This document shows, one piece after another, positions 40,147 through 49,754 of a DNA stretch of 64,000 bases (position 1 is the stretch's first letter; the number at the start of each line of letters is the position of its first letter). The DNA is taken from NCBI RefSeq assembly GCF_025061645.1, contig NZ_JANYMP010000012.1, positions 186,001 through 250,000 on the forward strand. Reading direction: 5' to 3'. A program made the position numbers and the translations under genes. This stretch comes from Umezawaea endophytica (GTDB lineage Bacteria; Actinomycetota; Actinomycetes; Mycobacteriales; Pseudonocardiaceae). The notes under the pieces are model-generated. The model had not been told where the DNA came from, made no database searches, and worked only from the letters and a program-made list of their open reading frames with translations.

Positions 40147-41742
40147 GTGAGCACGAGCCGACCTGTTGTCCTGATCGCCGAGAAGCTGGCCCCCTCGGTG
40201 CTCGACGTTTTCGGTGACGGGATCGAGGTGCGCCACGTGGACGGCACCGACCGTCCCGCGCTGCTCGAAGCCGTTGCCGACGCCGACGCGCTGCTCGTCC
40301 GCTCCGCCACGAAGGTGAACGCCGAGGTGTTGGCCGCGAGCACGCGGCTGAAGGTCGTCGCGCGTGCCGGTGTGGGGCTCGACAACGTCGAGGTGCCCGC
40401 CGCGACCGAGCGCGGTGTCATGGTGGTGAACGCGCCCACGTCGAACATCGTGTCGGCCGCCGAGCACGCCGTGGCGCTGCTGCTGTCGGTCGCGCGCCAG
40501 GTGCCCGCGGCCCACGCGACGCTCCAGGCGGGCACGTGGAAGCGCAGCTCCTTCAACGGCATCGAGCTCAACGGCAAGACCGTCGGCGTCGTCGGCCTCG
40601 GCAAGATCGGGCAGCTCTTCGCGGCCCGCGTCGCCGCGTTCGGCGTCACGCTGATCGCGTACGACCCGTACGTCTCGGCCGCGCGCGCGGCGCAGCTCGG
40701 CATCGAGCTCGTGACGCTCGAAGAGCTGCTGGAGCGCTCGGACGCGATCTCCATCCACCTTCCGAAGACGCCCGAGACCAAGGGCCTGATCGGTGCCGAC
40801 CAGCTCGCGAAGGCGAAGCGCGGCGTGATCATCGTCAACGCCGCGCGCGGCGGTCTGGTCGACGAGCAGGCGCTGGCCGACGCGGTCCGCGAAGGCCAGG
40901 TCGGCGGTGCGGGCATCGACGTGTTCTCAACCGAGCCGACGACGGAGAGCCCGCTGTTCGGCGTTCCCGGCATCGTCGTGACGCCGCACCTCGGCGCGTC
41001 GACGACCGAGGCGCAGGACCGCGCGGGCACGGACGTCGCGCGTTCGGTGCTGCTCGCGCTCGCAGGCGACTTCGTGCCGGACGCGGTGAACGTGCAGGGC
41101 GGCGGCGTGGTGGGCGAAGAGGTCCGCCCGTACCTGCCGCTGGTGCAGAAGCTCGGCACCGTACTGGCCGCGCTGTCGACCAAGGCGCCGACGTCGGTCA
41201 CCGTCGAGGTGCGCGGCGAGCTGTCCAACGAGGACGTCGCGGTGCTGCCGTTGGCCGCGCTGCGCGGCGTGTTCTCGCGCGTCGTGGAGGAGCAGGTCAC
41301 CTTCGTAAACGCCCCGAACCTGGCGTCGTCGCTCGGTGTCGCGGTCGAGCTGGTGAAGGAGCCGGAGAGCGCGAACCACCGCAGCCTTGTCACGGTGCGC
41401 GCCGTGCAGGCCGACGGCAGCGTGCTCAGCGTGTCGGGCACCCTGACCGGCCTCGACCAGGTCGAGAAGATCGTCGGCATCAACGGCCGCAGCTTCGACC
41501 TGCGGGCCGAGGGCAACGTCCTGCTGCTGGAGTACCCGGACCGGCCGGGCGTCATGGGCACCGTCGGCACGCTGCTCGGCGAAGCGGGCGTGAACGTCGA
41601 GGCGGCGCAGATCAGCCAGACCACGGACGGTTCGGACGCGTTCATGCTGCTGCGCGTGGACCGCCCGGTGGACAACCAGGTGCTGGACCCGATCGGCGCC
41701 TCGGTCGGCGCGCACAAGGTCAGCTCCGTCAGCTTCGAGTAG
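40147..41742 (+). CDS. serA: D-3-phosphoglycerate dehydrogenase
   Basis: A 531-residue SerA, first step of serine synthesis. The order is substrate/nucleotide domains (GVVGLGKIGQLF; catalytic His in VVTPHLGASTTEAQ; RGGLVDEQAL), an allosteric substrate-binding insert (~315-455) and a C-terminal ACT domain (LLLEYPDRPGVMGTVGTLLG) that senses serine. This long type matches the mycobacterial enzyme. GTG start. It has the same place relative to ilvC and leuB as in mycobacteria. Confidence 0.96.
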   Translation: MSTSRPVVLIAEKLAPSVLDVFGDGIEVRHVDGTDRPALLEAVADADALLVRSATKVNAEVLAASTRLKVVARAGVGLDNVEVPAATERGVMVVNAPTSNIVSAAEHAVALLLSVARQVPAAHATLQAGTWKRSSFNGIELNGKTVGVVGLGKIGQLFAARVAAFGVTLIAYDPYVSAARAAQLGIELVTLEELLERSDAISIHLPKTPETKGLIGADQLAKAKRGVIIVNAARGGLVDEQALADAVREGQVGGAGIDVFSTEPTTESPLFGVPGIVVTPHLGASTTEAQDRAGTDVARSVLLALAGDFVPDAVNVQGGGVVGEEVRPYLPLVQKLGTVLAALSTKAPTSVTVEVRGELSNEDVAVLPLAALRGVFSRVVEEQVTFVNAPNLASSLGVAVELVKEPESANHRSLVTVRAVQADGSVLSVSGTLTGLDQVEKIVGINGRSFDLRAEGNVLLLEYPDRPGVMGTVGTLLGEAGVNVEAAQISQTTDGSDAFMLLRVDRPVDNQVLDPIGASVGAHKVSSVSFE

Positions 41743-41749
41743 TGACCGC

Positions 41750-41783
41750 CCAGGGGGCGTTCCGGCCCCGGAACGCCCCCTGG
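41750..41783 (+). terminator. serA terminator
   Basis: A 16-bp perfect inverted repeat (CCAGGGGGCGTTCCGG and complement) with a 2-base spacer, seven bases after the serA stop. The 282-bp gap before the subtilase gene otherwise holds only an AT-richer stretch that probably contains its promoter. Confidence 0.8.
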
Positions 41784-42024
41784 AGCTTTGCCTGAATTGG
41801 GTATATCGCGCGTACACCCGCTCGTGCGACAGTTGACATCTGGTAAGCAATTCTGTGGGTGCCGTCACTCGTTCGGACTAATATCCGGGTGATGTTCACC
41901 GATTAAATTCGCTCCAACGAGGTTGACCGAGGTGCCGTAGAGGGCACGGCACCCCCGCGAGCAGTCCTACCTGTTTCTCCCCCTCTGCCCGCGCGGTCGT
42001 ATCCGGCCTCGGTTGGGGCATGTT

Positions 42025-45000
42025 GTGAGTCGATCTCGCATTCTCGCCAGATCCGCGGGCCCGGTGCTCGCCGCGATACTGGTGGTCGGCGCCACCGCGG
42101 GCACCGCGGTCGCCGCAGAAGACCCGAAGGCGGAGGCCGTCGCGGCCGCCAACGGTCTACCCGCCGCTTCCTTGCAGCTCAAGGTCTCGCCTCGGCTGAA
42201 GACGACGACCGGCAAGGTCACCGCGTTCGTCGAGCTCGAAGCGAAGCCCGCCGTCGACGCGTACGACGAGAAGAAGAGCCAGGGCGGGAGCAAGGAGCAG
42301 GCCAAGCAGGCCGCCAAGGCCTCCAAGAGCGACACGGCCAAGGTCACCGACCAGGTCGTCGGCCAGCTCAAGAGCGCGGACGCGTCGACCAAGGAGGTCT
42401 CCCGCACCTCCAACGGCGTTCCCGGCGTCATCGTCACCGCCGACGCGGAGAAGGTCCGCGAACTGGCGAGCCGCTCGGACGTGAAGTCCGTCCGCTCCGT
42501 GGTGCCGAAGACCCGCACCAACTCCAGCGCGGTGCAGCTCACCAACACCATCAAGGCGTGGCAGCAGTACGGCAAGCTCGGTGAGAACGTCCGGGTCGGC
42601 ATCATCGACACCGGCATCGACTACACCCACGCCGACTTCGGCGGCCCCGGCACGACCGAGGCGTTCGAGGCGATCGACGAGACCAAGGTCGACCCGTCGT
42701 ACTTCCCGACGGCCAAGGTCGTCGGCGGCACGGACTTCGTCGGCAACGCCTACGACGGCGAGAGCGACGACCCGGCGATCAACACGCCGAAGCCGGACCC
42801 GAACCCGATCGACTGCAACAGCCACGGCTCGCACGTCGCGGGCACGACGGCGGGCTTCGGCGTCAACGCCGACGGCACGACGTTCACCGGCGACTACACG
42901 AAGTTGACGCCCGAGGCGCTCAACGCCATGAAGATCGGCCCCGGCACGGCCCCCAAGGCGCTGCTGTACGCGATGAAGGTGTTCGGCTGCGAGGGCTCGA
43001 CCAACGTGACGTCGGTGGCGCTCGACTGGGCGCTCGACCCCGACGGTGACGGCGACTTCTCCGACCACCTCGACGTGGTCAACCTGTCGCTGGGCCAGGA
43101 CTACGGCGCACCGGACGACCCCGACAGCCTCTTCGTGAAGAAGCTGAACAAGAAGAACGTGCTGACCGTGTTCTCCGCGGGCAACGGCGGCGACCTGTAC
43201 GACATCGGCGGCTCGCCGGGCTCCTCGCCCGAGGCGCTGACGGTCGCCAGCATCCGCGACGCGTACGTGCTGCGCGACGGCGCCGAGGTCAAGGCCCCCG
43301 CGGGCGTGACCGGCGTCAAGCCCGGCCAGTACAGCCAGAACTACACCGGCTTCGCCACGCTCGACCTGACCAAGCCGGTCGTGAAGCTGACCGACCCGAC
43401 GAACCTCGACGGCTGCCAGCCGTTCTCGGCCGCCGACAAGGCGCTCGTCGCGGGCAAGTTCGCCTGGCTGGAGTGGGACGACGTCGACGCGACCCGCCGC
43501 TGCGGTTCCGGCGCGCGCACGAACAACGCCCAGGCCGCCGGTGCGGTCGGCGCGGTGTTCTCGTCCACGCTGGAGAACTTCAACGCGGGCATCGCGGGCA
43601 ACGCGACCATCCCGGTCTTCCAGTTCACCGGCACGGCCACCGCGGCCCTCCGCCCGGCGCTGGACGCGGGCACGCTGGAGGTCCGCCTGGCGGGCAGCCT
43701 GCGCACCTCCACCCCGACCTACGACCAGTCCATCAGCGACACCCCGAGCTCGTTCACCTCACGCGGTGTGCGCGGCCCGGTCGTGAAGCCGGACATCGCC
43801 GCCCCCGGTGACACCATCGCCTCGGCGCTGGTCGGCTCCGGCAACGGCACCCTGGTCATCTCCGGCACCTCGATGGCCGCCCCGCACACCTCGGGCATCT
43901 CCGCCCTGGTCCGCGAGGCGCACCCGGACTGGACGACCGAAGAGGTCAAGGCCGCCATCATGAACAGCGCCAGCGCCGACGTGAAGGAGAACGGCAAGAC
44001 CTACGCGCCCAACCGCGTCGGCTCCGGCCGGATCGACGGCAAGGCCGCGCTGGACAACCAGGTCCTCGCGATGGTGCAGGACGACCCCGGCAACGTGAGC
44101 GTCTCGTTCGGCACCGTCGAGGTCGGCGGTCCGGTGTCGCTCTCGAAGACCATCAAGGTCGTCAACAAGAGCACCAAGTGGGTCGAGTACTCGACCGGCT
44201 ACGAGGCCATCACCTCCATCCCCGGCGTGAGCTACCAGCTCTCCGCGGGTTCGGTGCGGATCAGCCCCCGCGGTGTCGCCAAGGTCAAGGTGACCCTGAA
44301 GATCGACAACCCGGCCGCGCTGCGCAAGACGATCGACTCCACGGTCGACCCGTTGCAGCTCGACGTGCCGCGCCAGTTCCTGGCCGACGCGTCCGGTCGC
44401 GTGGTCCTCACGCCGAAGTCCGGCGCGACGGTCCCGCTGCGGGTGCCGGTCTACTCGGCCCCGAAGCCGGTCTCGAAGATCACCACGGCGGACTCCCTCC
44501 AGTTCAAGGGCAAGGACAAGCAGGCCGTCCTGAACCTCAAGGGCAAGGGCGTCAACCAGGGCACCGGTTCGCAGGCGTACCGCTCGCTGATCAGCGTCCT
44601 CGAGCTCCAGGGCACCTCGCCCAAGCTCAAGGAGTGCGGCAAGAAGATCACCGAGAACTGCACGATCAACGACACCGCCAAGGGCGGCGACCTCCGCTAC
44701 GTCGGCGCCGCGTCCACCGCGCCGCTGGCGAAGGCGCAGGGCGTCCCCGAGGAGTCGCTGCTCGCGTTCGGCATCGCCACCTGGGGCAACTGGTACAACA
44801 TCGGCAGCAACACCATCCCGTTCGTCGACATCGACACCACGGGTGACGGGGTGCCGGACTTCGAGACGTTCGCCACCAAGCTGACCGACACGGACCTGAT
44901 GGTCGCCACCACCGTGAACCTCGCGACCGGTGCGACCGTCGACATCCAGGGCCTCAACGGCCAGTTCGGCGACGTCGACACGAACATCTTCGACACCAAC

Positions 45001-45366
45001 GTCGTCGTCCTGCCGGTGCTGCTCACGGCGCTGGGTCTCGACCCGACCAAGGACACCTCGCGGGTGACCTACCAGGTCGGCGTCGCGGGTCTGTACAAGG
45101 CGCCGGGTTCGAAGGACGGCCTGATCGACTCGATCCCCGGCTCGTTCTCGTTCGACCCGCTCAAGCCGGGCCTGTCCGCGCAGGGTGGCGGTGACGCCGC
45201 GCTCTCGTACCTGGCCAAGCCGGGCACGGCGCTCGTGGTCAACCGCGACGCGGCGGCGCTGGCGAAGGACAAGGCCGACAGCCTGCTGGTCCTCAACCAC
45301 CACAACGCCACCGGTGACAAGGTCTCCGTGGTGAAGGTGCGCGGCGGATCGGGCGGCGGCTACTAG
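42025..45366 (+). CDS. Secreted subtilisin-like (S8) serine protease
   Basis: A 1113-residue exported protease. After the signal peptide (LAAILVVGATAGTAVAA) come an I9-type propeptide (~45-150) and the S8 domain with Asp195 (GIIDTGIDYTHADF), His267 (CNSHGSHVAGT) and Ser616 (ISGTSMAAPHTSG). A protease-associated domain is inserted between His and Ser (~440-560). The C-terminal ~400 residues are beta-rich Fn3-like modules. No sorting signal is visible, so it is probably released. GTG is the start chosen; a TTG 12 bases upstream is possible. It interrupts the serA-leuB order seen in mycobacteria. Confidence 0.9.
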   Translation: MSRSRILARSAGPVLAAILVVGATAGTAVAAEDPKAEAVAAANGLPAASLQLKVSPRLKTTTGKVTAFVELEAKPAVDAYDEKKSQGGSKEQAKQAAKASKSDTAKVTDQVVGQLKSADASTKEVSRTSNGVPGVIVTADAEKVRELASRSDVKSVRSVVPKTRTNSSAVQLTNTIKAWQQYGKLGENVRVGIIDTGIDYTHADFGGPGTTEAFEAIDETKVDPSYFPTAKVVGGTDFVGNAYDGESDDPAINTPKPDPNPIDCNSHGSHVAGTTAGFGVNADGTTFTGDYTKLTPEALNAMKIGPGTAPKALLYAMKVFGCEGSTNVTSVALDWALDPDGDGDFSDHLDVVNLSLGQDYGAPDDPDSLFVKKLNKKNVLTVFSAGNGGDLYDIGGSPGSSPEALTVASIRDAYVLRDGAEVKAPAGVTGVKPGQYSQNYTGFATLDLTKPVVKLTDPTNLDGCQPFSAADKALVAGKFAWLEWDDVDATRRCGSGARTNNAQAAGAVGAVFSSTLENFNAGIAGNATIPVFQFTGTATAALRPALDAGTLEVRLAGSLRTSTPTYDQSISDTPSSFTSRGVRGPVVKPDIAAPGDTIASALVGSGNGTLVISGTSMAAPHTSGISALVREAHPDWTTEEVKAAIMNSASADVKENGKTYAPNRVGSGRIDGKAALDNQVLAMVQDDPGNVSVSFGTVEVGGPVSLSKTIKVVNKSTKWVEYSTGYEAITSIPGVSYQLSAGSVRISPRGVAKVKVTLKIDNPAALRKTIDSTVDPLQLDVPRQFLADASGRVVLTPKSGATVPLRVPVYSAPKPVSKITTADSLQFKGKDKQAVLNLKGKGVNQGTGSQAYRSLISVLELQGTSPKLKECGKKITENCTINDTAKGGDLRYVGAASTAPLAKAQGVPEESLLAFGIATWGNWYNIGSNTIPFVDIDTTGDGVPDFETFATKLTDTDLMVATTVNLATGATVDIQGLNGQFGDVDTNIFDTNVVVLPVLLTALGLDPTKDTSRVTYQVGVAGLYKAPGSKDGLIDSIPGSFSFDPLKPGLSAQGGGDAALSYLAKPGTALVVNRDAAALAKDKADSLLVLNHHNATGDKVSVVKVRGGSGGGY

Positions 45367-45388
45367 TCAGTACTGCTCCATTCGTGTG

Positions 45389-45420
45389 CCGGCCGGTCGG
45401 GGACTTCCCCGGCCGGCCGG
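45389..45420 (+). terminator. Subtilase gene terminator
   Basis: A 14-bp stem (CCGGCCGGTCGGGG / CCCCGGCCGGCCGG, one G.T) with loop ACTT, 22 bases after the stop. Confidence 0.78.
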
Positions 45421-45601
45421 TGTCGTTACACACTGCGGGTGACACCCGAACGGGTGGTATGGACCGTCTAGGTGTCCCGCAGTACGGGAGAAGTGGCCAC
45501 GAAAGTGTGTCCGAGAACCGTTTGACGTCCGGATAACCGGTAGCCTTTCGCAAAGGAAAGTAAGTCCCGACAAATGGGACTGATACCTGGGAGGTGTGTG
45601 G

Positions 45602-46636
45602 ATGCGGCTCGCAGTGATCCCAGGAGACGGGATCGGGCCCGAGGTCATCGCCGAAGCGCTGAAGGTGCTCGGGGAGGTCGTTCCGGCGGCCGAGATCACG
45701 CGTTACGACCTCGGCGCGGCTCGCTGGCACGCCACAGGGGAGTTGTTGCCCGAGTCCGTGCTCGGCGAATTGCGCCAGCACGACGGGATCTTGCTCGGCG
45801 CTGTCGGCGATCCGTCGGTGCCCAGCGGAATCCTGGAGCGGGGGCTGCTGCTGCGGCTCCGCTTCGAACTGGACCACCACGTCAACCTGCGCCCGGCCAG
45901 GCTCTACCCCGGCGTGCGCAGCCCTCTGGCCGACGCGCCGGAGATCGACCTGGTCGTCGTCAGGGAGGGCACCGAGGGCCTGTACGCGGGCAACGGCGGC
46001 CTCCTGCGCAAGGACACCCCGCACGAGATCGCCACCGAGGTCAGCATCAACACCTCGTTCGGCGTGGAGCGGGTGGTCCGCGACGCCTTCGCCCGCGCGT
46101 CCAACAGGCCGCGCAGGCACGTCACGCTCGTCCACAAGACCAACGTGCTCACGCACGCGGGCTCGCTGTGGTCCCGCGTGGTGGAGGAGGTGTCCCTCCA
46201 GCACCCGGAGGTCACCGTCTCCTACCAGCACGTGGACGCGGCCACGATCCACCTGGTCACCGACCCCGGCCGCTACGACGTGATCGTCACCGACAACCTG
46301 TTCGGCGACATCCTCACGGACCTGGCGGCGGCGGTGACCGGCGGCATCGGCCTGGCGGCGAGCGGCAACCTCGACGTGACCCGGCGCAACCCGAGCATGT
46401 TCGAGCCCGTTCACGGCAGCGCCCCGGACATCGCGGGCCAGGGCGTCGCCGACCCGACGGCGGCGGTGCTGTCGGTGGCGCTGATGCTCGACCACCTCGG
46501 CGAGCACGAGTCCGCCAGGCGGATCGAGGCCTCGGTGGCCTTCGACCTCGCCACGCGGGACCACCAGTCACCGGGGGCGACCTACGCCATCGGCGACCGG
46601 CTCGCGGCGCTGGTCTCCTCGAACGTCAGGACCTGA
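45602..46636 (+). CDS. leuB: 3-isopropylmalate dehydrogenase
   Basis: A 344-residue enzyme of the isocitrate/isopropylmalate dehydrogenase family. It oxidises 3-isopropylmalate (Leu) and, in the citramalate route, 3-methylmalate (Ile). The N terminus [11 protein letters not shown], the EGTEGLYAG segment, the substrate loop and metal site [18 protein letters not shown], and NAD-binding [11 protein letters not shown] are intact. GGGAGG seven bases before ATG 45602 decides the start over a GTG six bases upstream. A short dyad AGTCCC-N7-GGGACT lies about 20 bases upstream of the start. Confidence 0.95.
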   Translation: MRLAVIPGDGIGPEVIAEALKVLGEVVPAAEITRYDLGAARWHATGELLPESVLGELRQHDGILLGAVGDPSVPSGILERGLLLRLRFELDHHVNLRPARLYPGVRSPLADAPEIDLVVVREGTEGLYAGNGGLLRKDTPHEIATEVSINTSFGVERVVRDAFARASNRPRRHVTLVHKTNVLTHAGSLWSRVVEEVSLQHPEVTVSYQHVDAATIHLVTDPGRYDVIVTDNLFGDILTDLAAAVTGGIGLAASGNLDVTRRNPSMFEPVHGSAPDIAGQGVADPTAAVLSVALMLDHLGEHESARRIEASVAFDLATRDHQSPGATYAIGDRLAALVSSNVRT

Positions 46637-46649
46637 GTCCTCAGCAGCA

Positions 46650-46691
46650 CGGAAGCGCCCGCCCGACCACCCGGTCCGGCGGGCGCTTCCG
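46650..46691 (+). terminator. leuB terminator
   Basis: A perfect 14-bp stem (CGGAAGCGCCCGCC / GGCGGGCGCTTCCG), 14-base loop, shortly after the leuB stop. Confidence 0.8.
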
Positions 46692-46802
46692 CGTCGAGGA
46701 CCGGAAACGGGCCGGAACGCCAGTTCTGTCGAGACTTTGCGTGATTCTGCTCACTTCTTGCGCAACACTGGTCCGCGAGCACCTCCAACGAAGGAGATCG
46801 CG

Positions 46803-48443
46803 GTGGTTGTGTCACGCAGGACTTTCCTCGGATCCGCGCTGGCGGCGTCGGCCTTGGCGGGGGTGGTCCCCGCGGCGGCGCGGGCCGCGAGCCCGCCCGG
46901 CGACGTCGTCGGCAAGATCACCGTCGGCTACCAGGGCTGGTTCGCCGCCCCCGGTGACGGCTCGCCCATCAACGCCTGGTGGCACTGGAGCGACAACTGG
47001 GGGCAGTCCCCGTCCCCGAGCAACACCGCCATCACCGCGTGGCCGGACATGCGCGACTACGCCCGCGGCTACCCGACGGCGTACGGGAACCTCGGCAACG
47101 GCCAGCAGGCCACCCTGTTCTCCAGCTACGACCAGCAGACGGTCGACACGCACTTCCGGTGGATGCGGGAGAACAACTGCGACACCGCGGCACTGCAACG
47201 GTTCAACCCGTTCGGCGGCGAAGGCCCCACCCGTGACGACATGGCCGTGAAGGTCCGCTCGGCCGCGGAGGCCAACGGCCGCAAGTACTACATCATGTAC
47301 GACGTCACCAACTGGACGAACATGCAGTCGGAGATCAAGACCGACTGGACCACCAAGATGTCCGCGCACGTCTCGTCCCCGGCCTACGCCAGGCAGAACG
47401 GCAAACCCGTCGTCTGCATCTGGGGATTCGGCTTCAACGACAGCGGCCGACCGTTCGCCCCCGGTCCCTGCCAGGACGTCGTCGACTGGTTCAAGGCGCG
47501 CGGCTGCTACGTCATCGGCGGCGTCCCGACCCACTGGCGCACCGAGACCGAGGACTCCCGGACCGGTTTCGCCGGGGTGTACCGCTCCTTCGACATGCTG
47601 TCGCCGTGGATGGTCGGCCGGATCGGGACCGTCGCCGACACCGACCGCTTCCACACCAACGTCAACCAGCCCGACCAGGCCGAGTGCGACGCCCGCGGCA
47701 TCGACTACCAGCCGTGCGTCCTGCCGGGAGACCTCCCGGCCCGCCACCGCGCGCACGGCGACTTCATGTGGCGGCAGTTCTACAACATGGTCCGCCTCGG
47801 CGCGCAGGGCATCTACATCTCCATGTTCGACGAGTACAACGAGGGCAACCAGATCGCCAAGACGGCGGAGACGCAGGCGTTCGTCCCGGTGGGATCGGGG
47901 TTCCTCGCGCTGGACGAGGACGGCACCGCCTGCTCCGCCGACTACTACCTGCGCCTCACGGGCGACGGCGGCCGGATGCTCAAGGGCCAGATCGCCCTCA
48001 CCCCGGTCCGCCCGACCCCGCCGACCATCGGCGGCCCGCCACCCGTCCTGGACCTGGCGCGCGGCAAACCGACCGCGCAGAGCAGCCAGACCCAGGGCTA
48101 CGGCAGCGGTCACACCGTCGACGGCAGCACCGACACCTACTGGGAGAGCGCCAACAACGCCTTCCCGCAGTGGGTCCAGGTCGACCTCGGATCACCCGCC
48201 GCGCTGCGACGGCTGGAGCTGGCGCTGCCGTCGGCCTGGGGACCGCGGACGCAGACCGTCGCCGTACAGGGGAGCCTGGACGGCGGCTCGTTCACGACCC
48301 TGGTCGGCGCCACCGGCTACCCGTTCGCGCCGGGCACGACGATCACCCTGCCCGGCCGTGACGTCCGGTACCTGCGCCTGGTGTTCACCGCCAACACCGG
48401 CTGGCCCGCGGGCCAGCTCTCCGGGTTGCGGGCCTTCGCCTGA
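46803..48443 (+). CDS. Tat-exported GH71/GH99-like glycoside hydrolase with CBM
   Basis: A 546-residue protein. The N terminus carries a twin-arginine signal (SRRTFLGSALAASALAG), so it is exported folded. The catalytic region (~35-400) resembles GH71/GH99-type (beta/alpha)8 enzymes that act on alpha-glucan or mannan (VGYQGWFAAPGDGSPINAWW near its start; FDEYNEGNQIAKT near its end). A Pro-rich linker then joins an F5/8-type C (discoidin/CBM32-like) domain (PTAQSSQTQGYGSGHTVDGS). AAGGAG seven bases upstream fixes the GTG start. Substrate unknown. Confidence 0.82.
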   Translation: MVVSRRTFLGSALAASALAGVVPAAARAASPPGDVVGKITVGYQGWFAAPGDGSPINAWWHWSDNWGQSPSPSNTAITAWPDMRDYARGYPTAYGNLGNGQQATLFSSYDQQTVDTHFRWMRENNCDTAALQRFNPFGGEGPTRDDMAVKVRSAAEANGRKYYIMYDVTNWTNMQSEIKTDWTTKMSAHVSSPAYARQNGKPVVCIWGFGFNDSGRPFAPGPCQDVVDWFKARGCYVIGGVPTHWRTETEDSRTGFAGVYRSFDMLSPWMVGRIGTVADTDRFHTNVNQPDQAECDARGIDYQPCVLPGDLPARHRAHGDFMWRQFYNMVRLGAQGIYISMFDEYNEGNQIAKTAETQAFVPVGSGFLALDEDGTACSADYYLRLTGDGGRMLKGQIALTPVRPTPPTIGGPPPVLDLARGKPTAQSSQTQGYGSGHTVDGSTDTYWESANNAFPQWVQVDLGSPAALRRLELALPSAWGPRTQTVAVQGSLDGGSFTTLVGATGYPFAPGTTITLPGRDVRYLRLVFTANTGWPAGQLSGLRAFA

Positions 48444-48448
48444 CCCGC

Positions 48449-48480
48449 CGCCAGGTCACCCCGGCCGGGGTGACCTGGCG
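48449..48480. terminator. Glycosidase gene terminator
   Basis: A perfect 32-base palindrome (CGCCAGGTCACCCCGG and complement) six bases after the stop codon; it separates the glycosidase from the riboswitch-controlled operon. Confidence 0.8.
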
Positions 48481-48489
48481 CACGGCGGG

Positions 48490-48625
48490 TTGACACCCGA
48501 TCTCCCGAACGAACAGCATCACCACACCGCCCGTGGGGGAAGTCCGGTCGAAATCCGGCGCTGACCCGCAACGGTAGGTCCGTCCCCTCGGGGCCGGACG
48601 AGCCCGATCACCCATCGGCGGCGTG
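48490..48625 (+). promoter_or_regulatory. Cobalamin riboswitch
   Basis: The conserved core of the B12 element is recognisable: GGGGGAAGTCCGGTCGAAAT, then CCGGCGCTGACCCGCAACGG and a TAG, followed by the P-stem GTCCG...CGGAC with GCCCGATCACC. The boundaries are approximate. It lies about 80 bases upstream of a BtuCDF-type importer, the expected target, which would be switched off by adenosylcobalamin. Confidence 0.85.
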
Positions 48626-48707
48626 CTGCTCCAGCTCCTGCCGTGGTTTGCGGGACGGGGACCCACCGCGGTCGCTCGCGCTCAGGCCACCTGTCCGAAG
48701 GGTGACC

Positions 48708-49754
48708 GTGACCGCGGTTCGCGTGGCCAGAACAAGTCCGCTCGTGGTGCTCCTGGTGGTCGTGCTGGCCGCGTCCGTCGTGGCCGGTGTGGCGCTGGGA
48801 CCGGTGAGCATCCCGTTCGGCCGCGTCGTCGGGTTCCTCCAGGCCGCGGTCACCGGCGGCCGGATCGAGGCCGTCGACGCGGGCCAGTACCGGATCGTCT
48901 GGGACATCCGCCTGCCCCGCGTGCTGCTCGCCGCGGTCGTCGGCGCCGGGCTGAGCGTCGTCGGCGTCGCCATCCAGGCGATGGTGCGCAACGCGCTGGC
49001 CGACCCGTACGTCCTGGGCATCTCCTCCGGCGCGTCGGTGGGGGCGGTCGCCGTGGCGACGCTCGGGCTGTTCGCCTCGCTGGGGATCTACGCGATGTCC
49101 GCGGCCGCGTTCCTGTCCGCGCTCGGCGCCACCGCGCTGGTGTACCTGGCCGCCAGGACGCGGGCCGGGCTCACACCGTTGCGGCTGGTGCTGACCGGAA
49201 CCGCGATGGCGTACGGGTTCCAGGCGCTGACGCTGCTGCTCGTGTTCCAGGCCCCGCACGGGGAAGCGGCCCGCGCCGCGATGTTCTGGCTGCTGGGCAG
49301 CCTCGGCGGCGTGACGTGGGGCGCCCTGCCGGTCGCGGCGGCGGTGGTCGCGGTCGGGACCGCGTACCTGCTCGCGAACGCCCGCAGGCTCAACGGGCTG
49401 TCGATGGGCGACGAGACCGCCACGACGCTGGGCATCGACGTCGTCCGGATGAGGCGGCGGCTGTTCGTCGTCACGGCCGGGATGACCGGCGTGCTGGTCG
49501 CCGTGAGCGGCGCGGTCGGGTTCGTCGGGCTGATGCTGCCGCACCTGGTCCGCATGGTCGTCGGCTCCGACCACCGGCGCGTGCTGGTCGTGGCGCCGCT
49601 GGCGGGCGCGAGCTTCCTGATCTGGGTGGACGTCGCCGCGCGGATGGTCGCGCCGCCGGAGGAACTGCCGCTCGGGGTGATCACGGCGGCGCTGGGCGTG
49701 CCGTGCTTCGTGTTCCTGATGCGGCGCCGCGGCTACGTGTTCGGGGGTAGTTGA
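48708..49754 (+). CDS. btuC: FecCD/BtuC-type ABC permease (cobalamin)
   Basis: A 348-residue permease with about ten transmembrane helices. The family features are IRLPRVLLAAVVGAGLSVVG, VRNALADPYVLGISSGASVG, the coupling-helix region LGIDVVRMRRRL and GAVGFVGLMLPHLVRMVVG. The riboswitch upstream makes cobalamin or a corrinoid the likely substrate. GAAGGG lies five bases before the chosen GTG; a GTG six bases earlier is possible. It overlaps the ATPase gene by one base. Confidence 0.88.
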   Translation: MTAVRVARTSPLVVLLVVVLAASVVAGVALGPVSIPFGRVVGFLQAAVTGGRIEAVDAGQYRIVWDIRLPRVLLAAVVGAGLSVVGVAIQAMVRNALADPYVLGISSGASVGAVAVATLGLFASLGIYAMSAAAFLSALGATALVYLAARTRAGLTPLRLVLTGTAMAYGFQALTLLLVFQAPHGEAARAAMFWLLGSLGGVTWGALPVAAAVVAVGTAYLLANARRLNGLSMGDETATTLGIDVVRMRRRLFVVTAGMTGVLVAVSGAVGFVGLMLPHLVRMVVGSDHRRVLVVAPLAGASFLIWVDVAARMVAPPEELPLGVITAALGVPCFVFLMRRRGYVFGGS

